Shown one piece after another: positions 51,909-61,678 of a DNA stretch of 64,000 bases (the first letter of the stretch is position 1; the number at the start of each line of letters is the position of its first letter). A program made the position numbers and the translations under genes. This DNA is from Methylobacterium radiotolerans JCM 2831. Its GTDB lineage: Bacteria; Pseudomonadota; Alphaproteobacteria; Rhizobiales; Beijerinckiaceae. The stretch is taken from NCBI RefSeq assembly GCF_000019725.1, contig NC_010505.1, positions 1,972,001 through 2,036,000 of the forward strand, read 5' to 3'. The notes beneath the pieces are model-generated. The model was not told the DNA's origin and ran no database searches. It saw only the letters and a list, made by a program, of their open reading frames with translations.

Positions 51909-52853
51909 ATGCGCGCACTCATCTTTCCGGGCCAGGGCAGCCAGGCGGTCGGCATGGCGCGGGACCTCGCGGAGGCCTTCCCGCAGGCCCGGGCCGTGCT
52001 CGACGAGGTCGACGCCGCCCTGGGCCAGAACCTGTCGCGGCTGATGTTCGCGGGGCCGGTCGAGGAGCTGACCCTCACGACCAACGCCCAGCCGGCCCTG
52101 ATGGCGGCGAGCCTCGCGGTGCTGCGCGTGCTGGAGGCCGAGCGCGGCCTCGACCTCGCGCGCGACGTCGCCTGCGTGGCCGGCCACTCGCTCGGTGAGT
52201 ACGCCGCGCTCGCGGCCGCCGGCAGCCTGACCGTCGCGGACGCCGCCAAGCTTCTGCGCCTGCGCGGCGAGGCCATGCAGGCGGCGGTCGCGCCGGGCGC
52301 CGGCGCCATGGCGGCGCTGATCGGCACCGATCTCGAGGCCGCCCGCTCCGTCGCCGAGGCGGCGGCCGACGAGGCCGGCGACGGCGCGGTCTGCGACGTC
52401 GCCAACGACAACGGCGGCGGCCAGGTGGTGCTCTCCGGCGACCGTCCGGCCGTGGAGCGCGCCGTCGGCATCGCCACCGGCCGCGGCATCAAGCGCGCCG
52501 TGATGCTCAACGTCTCGGCGCCGTTCCACTGCCGCCTGATGGCCCCGGCCGCCGAGGCCATGGCCCGGGCGCTGTCCGCCGTCACCCTGGCGGCCCCGCG
52601 CGTCACCCTCTACGCCAACGTCGCGGCCGCCCCGGTCACCGATCCGGAGGCGATCCGCGCGGCCCTGGTCGAGCAGGTCACCGGCACCGTGCGCTGGCGC
52701 GAGAGCGTCGCCGCCATGGCCGCCTCCGGCGTCGACCGGTTCTACGAACTCGGCGCCGGCAAGGTGCTGACCGGCCTCGTCAAGCGCATCGCCCCCCAGG
52801 CGAGCGCCGCCGCAATCGGCACCCCCGCCGACGTCGCCGCCTTCGCGCTCTGA
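51909..52853 (+). CDS. fabD: Malonyl-CoA:ACP transacylase, FabD
   Basis: Loads malonyl groups onto acyl carrier protein. 314 residues: FPGQGSQAVGM, nucleophile Ser in AGHSLGEYAAL, catalytic His in APFHCRLM and the GAGKVLTGL tail. Start of the plus-strand fabD-fabG-acpP-fabF cluster. ATG 51909 gives the standard N-terminus MRALIFPGQGSQ. A perfect 14-bp duplication covers its stop codon (52844-52871), and fabG follows 30 bp later. Confidence 0.97.
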   Translation: MRALIFPGQGSQAVGMARDLAEAFPQARAVLDEVDAALGQNLSRLMFAGPVEELTLTTNAQPALMAASLAVLRVLEAERGLDLARDVACVAGHSLGEYAALAAAGSLTVADAAKLLRLRGEAMQAAVAPGAGAMAALIGTDLEAARSVAEAAADEAGDGAVCDVANDNGGGQVVLSGDRPAVERAVGIATGRGIKRAVMLNVSAPFHCRLMAPAAEAMARALSAVTLAAPRVTLYANVAAAPVTDPEAIRAALVEQVTGTVRWRESVAAMAASGVDRFYELGAGKVLTGLVKRIAPQASAAAIGTPADVAAFAL

Positions 52854-52871
52854 TCCGCGCGCTCTGATCCG
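52844..52871. repeat. Perfect 14-bp tandem duplication across the fabD stop codon
   Basis: CGCGCTCTGATCCG at 52844-52857 and again at 52858-52871. The fabD TGA is at 52851-52853, in the first copy; the second copy carries another in-frame-like CTCTGA after the stop. Confidence 0.9.
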
Positions 52872-52883
52872 ACGGAGTCCCGC

Positions 52884-53621
52884 ATGTTCGACCTCACCGG
52901 CCGCAAGGCCCTCGTCACCGGCGCGACCGGCGGCCTCGGCCAGGCGATCGCCCGGGCCCTGCACGCGCAGGGGGCCACCGTGGCGCTCTCGGGCACGCGG
53001 CCCGCGGCCCTGGAGGCGCTCGCCGCCGAGCTCGGCGAGCGCGCGAGCCCCGTCGCGGCCGACCTCTCCGACAAGGACTCGGTCGAGGGTCTCGTCCCGG
53101 CCGCCGAGGCCGCGATCGGTCCGCTGGACATCCTCGTGAACAATGCCGGCATCACCCGCGACAACCTCTTCATGCGGATGAAGGACGAGGAGTGGGAGCA
53201 GGTGATCGCCGTCAACCTCACCGCCGCCTTCCGCCTGTCGCGGGCCGCCGTGAAGGGCATGATGCGCCGCCGCTCCGGGCGGATCGTCAACATCGGCTCG
53301 GTGGTCGGCAGCACCGGCAATCCCGGCCAGGGCAACTACGCCGCGGCCAAGGCCGGCCTCGTGGGCATGACCAAGGCGCTCGCCGCCGAGGTCGCCTCGC
53401 GGGGAATCACCGTCAACTGCATCGCCCCGGGCTTCATCAGCTCGCCCATGACCGACGCCCTCAACGAGAAGCAGCGCGAGGGTATTCTCGCCCGCGTGCC
53501 GGCCGGCCGTCTCGGCGAGGGCGCGGAGGTCGCGGCGGCCTGCCTCTACCTCGCCTCCGCGGAGGCGGGCTACGTCACCGGCCACACGCTGCACGTGAAT
53601 GGCGGGATGGCCATGTACTAG
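52884..53621 (+). CDS. fabG: 3-oxoacyl-ACP reductase, FabG
   Basis: NADPH-dependent short-chain dehydrogenase reducing 3-ketoacyl-ACP. 245 residues: TGATGGLGQAIARALH (cofactor loop), NNAGITRDNLF, Ser in VNIGSVVGSTG, the YxxxK pair in GNYAAAKAGLVGMTK, and the C-terminal GGMAMY end typical of FabG. Between fabD and acpP, as usual. ACGGAG site 10 bp before ATG 52884. Confidence 0.97.
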   Translation: MFDLTGRKALVTGATGGLGQAIARALHAQGATVALSGTRPAALEALAAELGERASPVAADLSDKDSVEGLVPAAEAAIGPLDILVNNAGITRDNLFMRMKDEEWEQVIAVNLTAAFRLSRAAVKGMMRRRSGRIVNIGSVVGSTGNPGQGNYAAAKAGLVGMTKALAAEVASRGITVNCIAPGFISSPMTDALNEKQREGILARVPAGRLGEGAEVAAACLYLASAEAGYVTGHTLHVNGGMAMY

Positions 53622-53953
53622 GGCGCGTATACCGGCTCCCGACCGGCGCGAACGGCGCGCGAATCACCCCCGCCGACACGCAAGTGCCACACCCATGAAG
53701 GCTTTCTGAACGGGCCCTCGCCAGGGCGGGAACCCTGTGCTACCACGCCCCGCAGCCGTACAGGGGGTTGACGGTTCTGCGGGTTTTCAGTCCAAGGCCC
53801 TCCGGCGGGGGCGTCCCGGCTCACGCGCCGGTTCACCTCAGAAGCACGCGCGATCGGACACCGGCCCGTCACAACAAGCCCGCAAGGGCGCGACGCGGCC
53901 ACGGCACCACCCCGAGAAGACTGACAGACCAGAAGGACGAGGACGGAAGACCG
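53622..53953. other. Gap between fabG and acpP, likely acpP leader and promoter
   Basis: 332 bp without a gene. TTGACG at 53768-53773 is a candidate -35 but no matching -10 was found. The long spacing suggests a separate promoter for the highly expressed acpP. A GAAGGAC-type ribosome site precedes the acpP ATG. Confidence 0.45.
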
Positions 53954-54193
53954 ATGAGCGATATCGCTGAGCGCGTGAAGAAGATCGTCGTCGAGCACCT
54001 GGGCGTGGAGCCCGAGAAGGTGGTCGAGAGCGCCAACTTCATCGACGACCTCGGTGCCGACAGCCTCGACACCGTCGAGCTGGTCATGGCCTTCGAGGAG
54101 GAGTTCAACGTCGAGATCCCGGACGACGCTGCCGAGACGATCCAGACGGTCGGCGACGCCGTGAAGTTCCTGGAGAAGAACTCCGCCGCCTGA
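53954..54193 (+). CDS. acpP: Acyl carrier protein, AcpP
   Basis: 79-residue acidic protein carrying the growing acyl chain. The phosphopantetheine site is DSL in [18 protein letters not shown], with the family segments [18 protein letters not shown] and [17 protein letters not shown]. Start at ATG 53954; longer upstream frames are not credible. fabF follows after 183 bp. Confidence 0.98.
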   Translation: MSDIAERVKKIVVEHLGVEPEKVVESANFIDDLGADSLDTVELVMAFEEEFNVEIPDDAAETIQTVGDAVKFLEKNSAA

Positions 54194-54376
54194 AGGCGCC
54201 GGGGAGCGGGTTTGACGCGGCGCGGGTGAGGCGAGACAGCCCCCGCGCCGTTACGCGTTTCAAGGCTCGGAGTCGCGAGGCGTCCCGCAGGGACCGATTC
54301 CGCCTCCGAGCGAGTTAGGACGATGCGCGACCGCGGCGGTGCCGGCGGGGCGGCGCCTCAAGACGGGACAGGGCAC

Positions 54377-55639
<1,263 letters not shown>

Positions 55640-55909
55640 GCGCGTCGCCGTCCAACTCCGACACGCTCCGCAAATCTTCGCGAAGTCTTCGGAAAGTCTT
55701 CCGCAGGTTCCGTCAGCGCGCTGACGTCCGGAATGGGGGCTTCGATCGGGTGATCGCGCTGTGAGCGGGATCCCGCGCGCATCCTGGCAGACTGCGCGGC
55801 CGCCTCGACGGAGGGCATCGTGACCGGCGCGGCGCCCCGGCCCTTCAGGATGGGGTCGTGATCGAATCCCCTGTCCGGCGCGCCGCGCGGCACCCGATCC
55901 GGCGTCCGG

Positions 55910-56614
55910 CTACCACCCCCGCCGCTCATCCGCTCCCGGCACCCGTCCCTGCGGCGTGAGCGTGTGCACCACCTCCGGCAGCGCCTGGGCCAACTGAGAA
56001 AGAAGCGTCTCGCGGTCCATCCCGGTCTGCTGCTGGAGGGTGTCCACCGTGTCGGGGCCGAGCGCCCGGGCGAGCTGGTCCGGGGCCACCGGGCGGTTGG
56101 TGCCGTGGCCGATCCAGGACTCGATCACGTCGCCGAGGCCGCCCTGGCGGAACCGGTCGACCAGCCCGTCGAGGCCGCCGAGATCCCCCTGCCCGTCCGG
56201 GGCGGCGCGGCTCGGCGGCGGGGCGTCGCCGGGGCCGTCGAGCATGCCGGAGAGGTCCGAGAAGTCGCCGGGCGGCAGGGACGAGTCCGCCGGGCCGCCG
56301 TCGCGGCGGCCGCCGTACTGGTCCCAGCCGCCGATATCGCCGCCCTCTTCCGGAGGACGGCGCTCGCCGGCGTCGGCGGGGTGCTGGCCGGGATCGCGCC
56401 CGTAGGGTCCGGCGCCGCCGGAGCGGTCGGCCTCGGGGCCGGGCTCGCCCTGGCGCCCGCGGCCGAAGATGTCGCCGAAGCCGCCGCTGGCGCCCTTGGC
56501 CAGCAGCAGCATCAGCAGCGCCTTGACCAGGGGCGACATGCCCCCGGAGCCCTGCTTCTGCCCGCCGAACACCTGACCGAGCACGCCGCCGATCGCCGAT
56601 TCGAGCAGTCCCAT
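55910..56614 (-). CDS. YidB family (DUF937-type) protein
   Basis: 234 residues. N-terminus MGLLESAIGGVLGQVFGGQKQGSGGMSPLVKALLMLLLAKGAS is typical of YidB, a small family of unknown role; the C-terminus (GLVDRFRQGGLGDVIESWIGHGTNRPVAPDQLARALGPDTVDTLQQQTG) matches the same family's conserved half. The middle 90 residues are Gly/Pro/Asp-rich and disordered, so the protein is longer than typical YidB (about 130 residues). No signal peptide. Confidence 0.88.
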   Translation of the reverse strand: MGLLESAIGGVLGQVFGGQKQGSGGMSPLVKALLMLLLAKGASGGFGDIFGRGRQGEPGPEADRSGGAGPYGRDPGQHPADAGERRPPEEGGDIGGWDQYGGRRDGGPADSSLPPGDFSDLSGMLDGPGDAPPPSRAAPDGQGDLGGLDGLVDRFRQGGLGDVIESWIGHGTNRPVAPDQLARALGPDTVDTLQQQTGMDRETLLSQLAQALPEVVHTLTPQGRVPGADERRGW

Positions 56615-56689
56615 GCGCGTCTCCCCCGCAGAACCGGGCCGGACGGGCCCGGCCGAACAACAATCCGGGGCGGGCGCGGGTTGCCTCGC

Positions 56690-56890
56690 TCAGCGGGCCG
56701 GCGTCGCGAGCGCGGCCTGGGCGGTGCCGCCGCCGGTGGTGGCGTCGGCGGGCTCGACCAGCGGCACCGTCGCGGCCGAGAGGATCAGTCCGGCCAGGAA
56801 CAGGCCGGTGGCGGCGGCGCCGGCGCGGGGGCGCGGCAGGCGGACGGCGCGGCGTCGCGCGGGCTGGGGACTGTCGACGGTCCTGGGCAT
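56690..56890 (-). CDS. Small single-helix membrane protein, unknown
   Basis: 66 residues: basic N-terminus (MPRTVDSPQPARRRAVRLPRPR), one membrane helix (GAAATGLFLAGLILSAATVPLV), then a short Thr/Ala/Gly tail. ATG 56890 lacks a strong ribosome site. No family recognised; could be a weakly supported gene. Confidence 0.45.
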   Translation of the reverse strand: MPRTVDSPQPARRRAVRLPRPRAGAAATGLFLAGLILSAATVPLVEPADATTGGGTAQAALATPAR

Positions 56891-56974
56891 CGCGGCCTCT
56901 CCGGGTTCGGGGCGGGCCCTCGGGGCCCTTCTGCCGGAAAAACGCGGCCGGGGGGCGGACCGGTTCCCGCGCCG

Positions 56975-57244
56975 TCAGGTCCGGCCGGCGAGGCGACGTC
57001 CCAGCGCCCCGAGCAGGCAGGCCGCGCAGTAGACCGGCAGCATCAGGGCCGCGCCATCGAGCCACAGGCCGGGCAGGCCCGGCACGAACCCGGCGATCGC
57101 CGCCGCGGCCACGAGCCCCGCGACCACGCAGAGGCCCAGCGAGACGGCGAGCCGGTCCGGCCAGCCGACCAGCGCGCCGACCACGAGGCCGAGCGCGGCC
57201 GCCCCGGCGAGTCCGGGCCAGAATCCGGCGAGCAGCAGCGTCAC
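56975..57244 (-). CDS. Small polytopic membrane protein, unknown
   Basis: About 89 residues from GTG 57244: three hydrophobic segments (FWPGLAGAAALGLVVGALVG, LAVSLGLCVVAGLVAAAAIAG, LWLDGAALMLPVYCAACLLG) and a short basic end (GRRLAGRT). Lies 85 bp downstream of the OmpA-like gene on the same strand and may belong to its transcript. The start is uncertain: the frame is open further upstream. Confidence 0.6.
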   Translation of the reverse strand: MTLLLAGFWPGLAGAAALGLVVGALVGWPDRLAVSLGLCVVAGLVAAAAIAGFVPGLPGLWLDGAALMLPVYCAACLLGALGRRLAGRT

Positions 57245-57329
57245 GGCCGTCCGGCCTCCCTGCGGGCGCGATGGTGGCGCGCGGATGGGCGCGGCCCGGC
57301 TGGCGGGCGCGCGGCGGAGCGGATGTCCC

Positions 57330-59432
57330 TCACGGCAGCAGCGCGAAGACGACGGGGCCGGCCGGCCCGTCCGGACCGGCCGCGACCTGATCCGGCCGGG
57401 CTCCGGCCTGGAGGAGATACTCCACCACCGCCTGGGCGCGCAGGCGCGGCAGGTCGGCCGGCGGCTCGTCGGGGGCCTCGGCGGGCTTCTTCGCCGCCGC
57501 CTTGCCGGGCGCGGCCGGCTCCTTCCTGGCCGTACTCGCCTTGCCGGTCTCGGCCTTGCCCCGGTCCTTGCCCCGGTCCTTGGCCGCGTCCTTGCCCCGA
57601 TCTTTGGCCGCGTCCTTGGCCGCATCCTTGACCGTATGCGTCGCGGTGTCCTGAGCGGCCGGGGCCGGCTTGGCAGCAACCTCCGGCTTGGCGGTGTCGG
57701 CGACCCGGGTCGGCTCGGCGGCCACGCCCTCCCCCGGCGACGGCCCGGCGGCCGGGGTCGCGGGCGGCCTCACCGGGTCGGCGGGGCCGGAGACCGCGAC
57801 GCGCAGCGACGGGCAGGTCTTCGCCAGGGCGGCCAGCGCGTCGAGGGTCGGGTAGAAGGCGGGCGTCAGCACGGCGCCGCCCGCGGGGAAGTGCAGGTCC
57901 GCCCCCGCCAGGGCGGCGGCGAAGTCGGTGCGGCAGGTGGCGGGATCGCGCCGCTCCGCCGCGTCCCGGGCCGTGACGCTGGCCCGCCCGGTCCAGCCGG
58001 GGGGCAGCGCCTCGGCGAGCCGGTCCGGGGTGCGCGCGGCGCCCTCCCGGTAGAGGCTCTCGCCCGTGAGCGTCAGGGCGCGGTCCGAGACCGAGACGGT
58101 CCCGTCCGCGAGATTCGTCACCAGCGGGGCGGCGGCGGCCAGCGCGTCCCCGAGATCCGGCGGGGCGCCGTCGGCGAGGCGGGTGCGGTCGATCACCGGC
58201 TCCCGGAACAGGCGCGGGCGCAGGGCGGCAAGCACCCGCTCCCGGGTCGCGGCGTCCGGCAGGTGGCCGGTGAGGGTCACGGCGTCGGCGGTCCGGCGGA
58301 TCGCCACCCGGTAGGGCGAGAGCGGCCGCGCCGTGAGCGCCACCCGCCCGGCCGCCACGCCGGCGGGCCGGCCGTCGCGCATCAGCGCCTCGGCGTCGGG
58401 GAGCGCCTGCCCGTCGATGGCGTCGCCGGTCACCGACACCGCCCCGTCCTGGAACACGACCTGCCCGGACTGGATCAGCTCGGCGAGCCTGAACGCGAAG
58501 GCGATGAGGCCCTTCGGGTCGATCGCCGGGTCGAGCCCCCGGGCGGCCAGGAGCCGGTCCTCCACGGTGCCGCCCGCGGCGGCCTCGGTGGCGGCGCGCA
58601 GGGCGGCCTCGCGGTCGGCCGCCGAGGGGGCGAAGCCGTCGAGGACGATGCCCCGGGCCGATTTCTCCACGGCGAACCGGTACGCGGCCACCCGGGGCGG
58701 CAGGATCTCGACCCGCCCGACGCTGAATCCCTCTGGCGGGTCCGACAGGGCCGCCCGCAGGGCCTCGTAGGCCGGCACGTCGAGGGCCTCGCCCGACAGG
58801 CTGAGCACCGTGTCGCTGAGCGCCGCCCGCCCGCCCTTGGCGAGGCCGGAGAGCCGGGCCGCCAGGAACGCGGCCGCGCTGGCGAAATCCGGCGGCGCGC
58901 CCCGGGCGGCCCTGGCGGTGTCGTCGAGACCGGTGCCGGGATTGAGGGCGCCGGTGATCCGCGCCTCCAGCGCCCGCCGGCCGATCTCCACCGGGCGGCT
59001 CCCCTCCAGGGCGATCCGGTTCTGACCCGTGCGGATCGCCGCCCACTGGAACGGCGCGGCGGTCTCCACGATGCCGAGTTCGGAGACGATGCGGCGCGGG
59101 CCGTCGAGGGCCGCGAGGCGGGACAGCACGGTGGCGCGTTCGGCGACGTCCGGGGCCTCGCCGGCGGCCACGAGGTCGCGCCCGCTGGCCTCCAGGCGCA
59201 GCCACGGCTCGCCGGTGGCGGTGGCCGTGCCGGCGGCGATCGCCGCGCCCTCCGCCTCGAGCCCGTCGGCGATCCGCGGGGCGGCGTAGAGGGTCGCGCT
59301 CGCCCAGATCAGCGCGAGGGCCGGCAGGCCGGCGAGCCAGCCGGCACTGCGCAGGCCTTGGGCGAGGGTTTCGGGCAACGGCACGGTCGCAGGTTCGGGC
59401 GCAGGTCGGGCGGATCCGGGCCGAGAGCACAC
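57330..59432 (-). CDS. OmpA-family protein with BON-like repeats and a Lys-Asp repeat insert
   Basis: About 700 residues from GTG 59432 (GGAAAGG close upstream; GTG 59384 also possible). A membrane segment lies near residues 31-51 (LAGLPALALIWASATLYAAP). Then come several BON-like repeat modules (for example GRRALEARITGAL and RIALEGSRP; VSVTGDAIDGQALPD; ALTLTGESLYREGA), similar to ArfA-type proteins. The C-terminal OmpA-like domain starts at DLHFPAGGAVLTPAFYPTLDALAALAKTCPSLRVAVSGPADP; an 80-90 residue low-complexity insert (AAKDRGKDAAKDRGKDRGK) splits it from its second half LRAQAVVEYLLQAGARPDQV. The diaminopimelate-contacting Asp (GPADP) and Arg (LRAQAV) of OmpA domains are both kept. Probably anchors the envelope to peptidoglycan. 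Confidence 0.8.
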   Translation of the reverse strand: MCSRPGSARPAPEPATVPLPETLAQGLRSAGWLAGLPALALIWASATLYAAPRIADGLEAEGAAIAAGTATATGEPWLRLEASGRDLVAAGEAPDVAERATVLSRLAALDGPRRIVSELGIVETAAPFQWAAIRTGQNRIALEGSRPVEIGRRALEARITGALNPGTGLDDTARAARGAPPDFASAAAFLAARLSGLAKGGRAALSDTVLSLSGEALDVPAYEALRAALSDPPEGFSVGRVEILPPRVAAYRFAVEKSARGIVLDGFAPSAADREAALRAATEAAAGGTVEDRLLAARGLDPAIDPKGLIAFAFRLAELIQSGQVVFQDGAVSVTGDAIDGQALPDAEALMRDGRPAGVAAGRVALTARPLSPYRVAIRRTADAVTLTGHLPDAATRERVLAALRPRLFREPVIDRTRLADGAPPDLGDALAAAAPLVTNLADGTVSVSDRALTLTGESLYREGAARTPDRLAEALPPGWTGRASVTARDAAERRDPATCRTDFAAALAGADLHFPAGGAVLTPAFYPTLDALAALAKTCPSLRVAVSGPADPVRPPATPAAGPSPGEGVAAEPTRVADTAKPEVAAKPAPAAQDTATHTVKDAAKDAAKDRGKDAAKDRGKDRGKAETGKASTARKEPAAPGKAAAKKPAEAPDEPPADLPRLRAQAVVEYLLQAGARPDQVAAGPDGPAGPVVFALLP
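57554..57637. repeat. 12-bp coding minisatellite in the OmpA-like gene
   Basis: Seven 12-bp units (starts 57554, 57566, 57578, 57590, 57602, 57614, 57626) of CCTTGGCCGCGT or CCTTGCCCCGGT type. On the minus strand they encode K-D-A-A and K-D-R-G tetrapeptides inside the insert of the OmpA-like domain. Confidence 0.9.
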
Positions 59433-59590
59433 CGCCTTTCCGGCAGCATGAAGGCCGGCAGCCTCCTTTCTCCTGCCGGCCGGGGCCGCGCCGCGTCCCC
59501 GCGCCGCCGGAACCGGCCGGACGCCCTCCGGTTTCCGAGCCGTACCCCGTCCCGGCTTCTGCCACCGTCCCTCCGCCTGAGGAGCGTGCC

Positions 59591-60589
59591 ATGCGGTCCA
59601 TCCTCGCCGCCGCCCTGCTGCTGCCGATCGCCGTCCCGGCCGGGGCGCAGAGCCTCTCGGCCACCGCGACGGTGCCGAGTGGGGCCGCGCTGGAGCCGAT
59701 CACCCCCATCGCCAATCCCGGCCAGCTCAGCCTGGGCGGCAGTTCCACCACCGGCCCCTTCCCGACCGTCTCGGCGCAGACCGGCGGCCTCGTGAATGCC
59801 GGTCAGCTCAGCTTCGGCGGCGGCGGGGGCGGAGGTGGCGGCCACATCGGTTCGTCGGCCGGCCTGTCGGCCGGGACGACGCTCGGTACGACGACCGCCG
59901 GATCGGGCGGCGCGGGCCAGCTCGGCGGCCTGGGATCCACCGCGACCGGCGGTGCCGGTGTCACCGGTACGACCCCCGGGACCGGCGGGACGATCGGCGC
60001 CACCGGATTCCGCAGCGGCCTCAGCGGCGCGTCCCGCACAGGTTCGGGCTCGGCCACCGGGAGCATCCTGACGTCGATCCCCGGCACGGGCGGGCTCGGG
60101 AGCGGGGCGGGCCTCACCTCCGGCCTGGGCGCCGGCGCCGGTCTGAGCACCGGTCTGGGCACCGGGCTCGGCACAGGCCTGAACGCCGCCGGGATTGCCG
60201 GATCCTCGCTCGCGCCGGGCTCGTCCGCCGCCGCCGCGTCGACAGGTCTCGGCAGCGGCGCGGGCACCGCGTCGGGCATCGGCGCGACCGGTGTCACCCA
60301 GTCCAGCGGCGGGCTGTTCGGGCTGTTCGGGCTCGGGACCGTCACGGCCGTCGGCGGGGCCACGGCCGTGACGGCATCCGGGGCGGGCGGCGCCGGTATG
60401 GGCGGCGCCGCGATCGCCGGGGCTGCCGGGCTGCCCGCGGACGACCCCGCCCAGGCGGCCCGCACCCTGCCGAGCGGCGGCGGGGCGGGCAGTGGTGCCG
60501 GCATCGGCGGCGCGGCGGCCGCGCCGGTCCGGACCGGCGACCTCTGCGGCGGGCCCTTCGCCGAAGCCTGCCTCGGCCAGGGGTTCTGA
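59591..60589 (+). CDS. Exported Gly-rich low-complexity protein
   Basis: 332 residues: signal peptide (ILAAALLLPIAVPAGA|QS), short non-repetitive start containing two similar blocks (PITPIANPGQLSLGGSSTTG and TGGLVNAGQLSFGGGG), then about 230 residues dominated by Gly, Ser, Thr and Ala. The C-terminus is more complex (RTGDLCGGPFAEACLGQGF) and holds the only two Cys, probably a disulfide. Composition resembles secreted cell-surface or matrix proteins. No known domain. GGAG lies before ATG 59591; divergent from the OmpA-like gene. Confidence 0.75.
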   Translation: MRSILAAALLLPIAVPAGAQSLSATATVPSGAALEPITPIANPGQLSLGGSSTTGPFPTVSAQTGGLVNAGQLSFGGGGGGGGGHIGSSAGLSAGTTLGTTTAGSGGAGQLGGLGSTATGGAGVTGTTPGTGGTIGATGFRSGLSGASRTGSGSATGSILTSIPGTGGLGSGAGLTSGLGAGAGLSTGLGTGLGTGLNAAGIAGSSLAPGSSAAAASTGLGSGAGTASGIGATGVTQSSGGLFGLFGLGTVTAVGGATAVTASGAGGAGMGGAAIAGAAGLPADDPAQAARTLPSGGGAGSGAGIGGAAAAPVRTGDLCGGPFAEACLGQGF

Positions 60590-60668
60590 CCGGCCTCCGG
60601 GCCCGGAACCGGGCCGAACCGCTGCCGTTCCTTCTGTGCCGGCACCTCGGCCGGGACAGGAGACAGAG

Positions 60669-60917
60669 ATGAACGTCATGCTGGGCCGCGTCTCGCTCGC
60701 GGCCGCTCTCGTTATCGGCGTCTCGGGCGCTGCCCTGGCGCGCGATGCCGGGCCCAAGGCCCAGGGTGCCAAGGGCGCGGCGGGCCTGCACGGGATCGGC
60801 TTCAATGAGCCGAAGTTCCGCTCGGATCTTCGCACCGGCAAGGAGCAGCCCTACACGTGGCCGGTGAGCGACCGCTATCGCCCGGTCTCGCAGCCCTTCT
60901 ACGGTCGGGCCTACTGA
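60669..60917 (+). CDS. Small exported protein, unknown
   Basis: 82 residues: signal peptide (VSLAAALVIGVSGAALA|RD), then a Gly/Lys/Ala-rich stretch and an ordered-looking end FNEPKFRSDLRTGKEQPYTW followed by PVSDRYRPVSQPFYGRAY, rich in Tyr, Pro and Arg. AGGAGACAG ribosome site ahead of ATG 60669. Family not recognised; 79 bp after the Gly-rich gene. Confidence 0.7.
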   Translation: MNVMLGRVSLAAALVIGVSGAALARDAGPKAQGAKGAAGLHGIGFNEPKFRSDLRTGKEQPYTWPVSDRYRPVSQPFYGRAY

Positions 60918-61080
60918 GCCGCCCGGCGCACGCTCCGCCGAATGGATGAGTGGCGGCGCCCCGCTCCGCCGCGCACAACCGGGATCGGCGCCGTTCCCGT
61001 CATCGGGACGGGGGCCGATCCGGCGATGGCCCAGAGGCACGGGGTCCGTGGCGTGCCGGCTCCCGAGGCAGGAGAGTGTG

Positions 61081-61422
61081 ATGCATCCGCTGAACCGGCG
61101 CGTCGTCGCGGCCCCGGTCCTCGCGCTTCTGGTCGCCGCGCCCCTGCCGGGCCGGGCGGGCGAGTTCGCGCAGGTGCCGCCGGCGCCGGGCATGGCCCTG
61201 ACCCTGCCCGATCCCGGCATGGCCAACGGAGCGCCCGCACCGGCGGCTGCCCCTACGGCGGCCCCGGCCCCCGCTCCGGTCAAGGCCGCTTCCGTGCCAG
61301 CGGTCGAGCGCCGCTTCCGGGTCCTGGGCAGCGGCTTCTCGTCGCTCGACGGACAGCTCCCGAACCAGCGCACCGGCCAGCGGCATCAGCACGTGGTCCG
61401 CGACATCTGCATCGGCTGCTGA
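61081..61422 (+). CDS. Small exported protein with C-terminal CIGC motif
   Basis: 113 residues: signal peptide (VVAAPVLALLVAAPLPGRA|GE), Pro/Ala-rich middle, then RRFRVLGSGFSSLDGQLPNQ and RTGQRHQHVVRDICIGC. The protein ends in Cys-Ile-Gly-Cys, with no other cysteines: a likely disulfide or metal or thiol site. GGCAGGAGAG site before ATG 61081. No family recognised. Confidence 0.65.
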   Translation: MHPLNRRVVAAPVLALLVAAPLPGRAGEFAQVPPAPGMALTLPDPGMANGAPAPAAAPTAAPAPAPVKAASVPAVERRFRVLGSGFSSLDGQLPNQRTGQRHQHVVRDICIGC

Positions 61423-61450
61423 TCAGGCTCCGCGCCCGGCGTGGCGCCGG

Positions 61451-61678
61451 CTAGTGCGGCGCCCGCGACCGGGAATTCGCCTGGATCCAGCGCGGCGAGA
61501 GGATGTCGCCGGCCTCGGTGATGATCCAGGGCTGGGCCTCGCCGGACTCGATCGCCGCGATCGCAACGGCGAGGGCTTCCCGCAGGGTCGCGAAGGGCCG
61601 CCCCTCCGCGGCGTGGCCGGGCGCGCCCTTGGGCCAGATGGTCAGTTCGGCTCGTCTGTCGAGGTCGGAGGGCGTCAT
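61451..61678 (-). CDS. Small cytoplasmic protein, unknown
   Basis: 75 residues: MTPSDLDRRAELTIWPKGAP, then FATLREALAVAIAAIESGEA and QPWIITEAGDILSPRWIQAN. Compact alpha/beta composition, no signal peptide. The pattern recalls small alphaproteobacterial proteins of unknown function, but I cannot name a family. Convergent with the CIGC gene. Confidence 0.65.
   Translation of the reverse strand: MTPSDLDRRAELTIWPKGAPGHAAEGRPFATLREALAVAIAAIESGEAQPWIITEAGDILSPRWIQANSRSRAPH

Noticed and set aside
57285..59795. 836-codon plus-strand open frame opposite the OmpA-like gene
   Set aside because: Antisense shadow, low complexity, no domain; the minus strand has BON-like and OmpA features.
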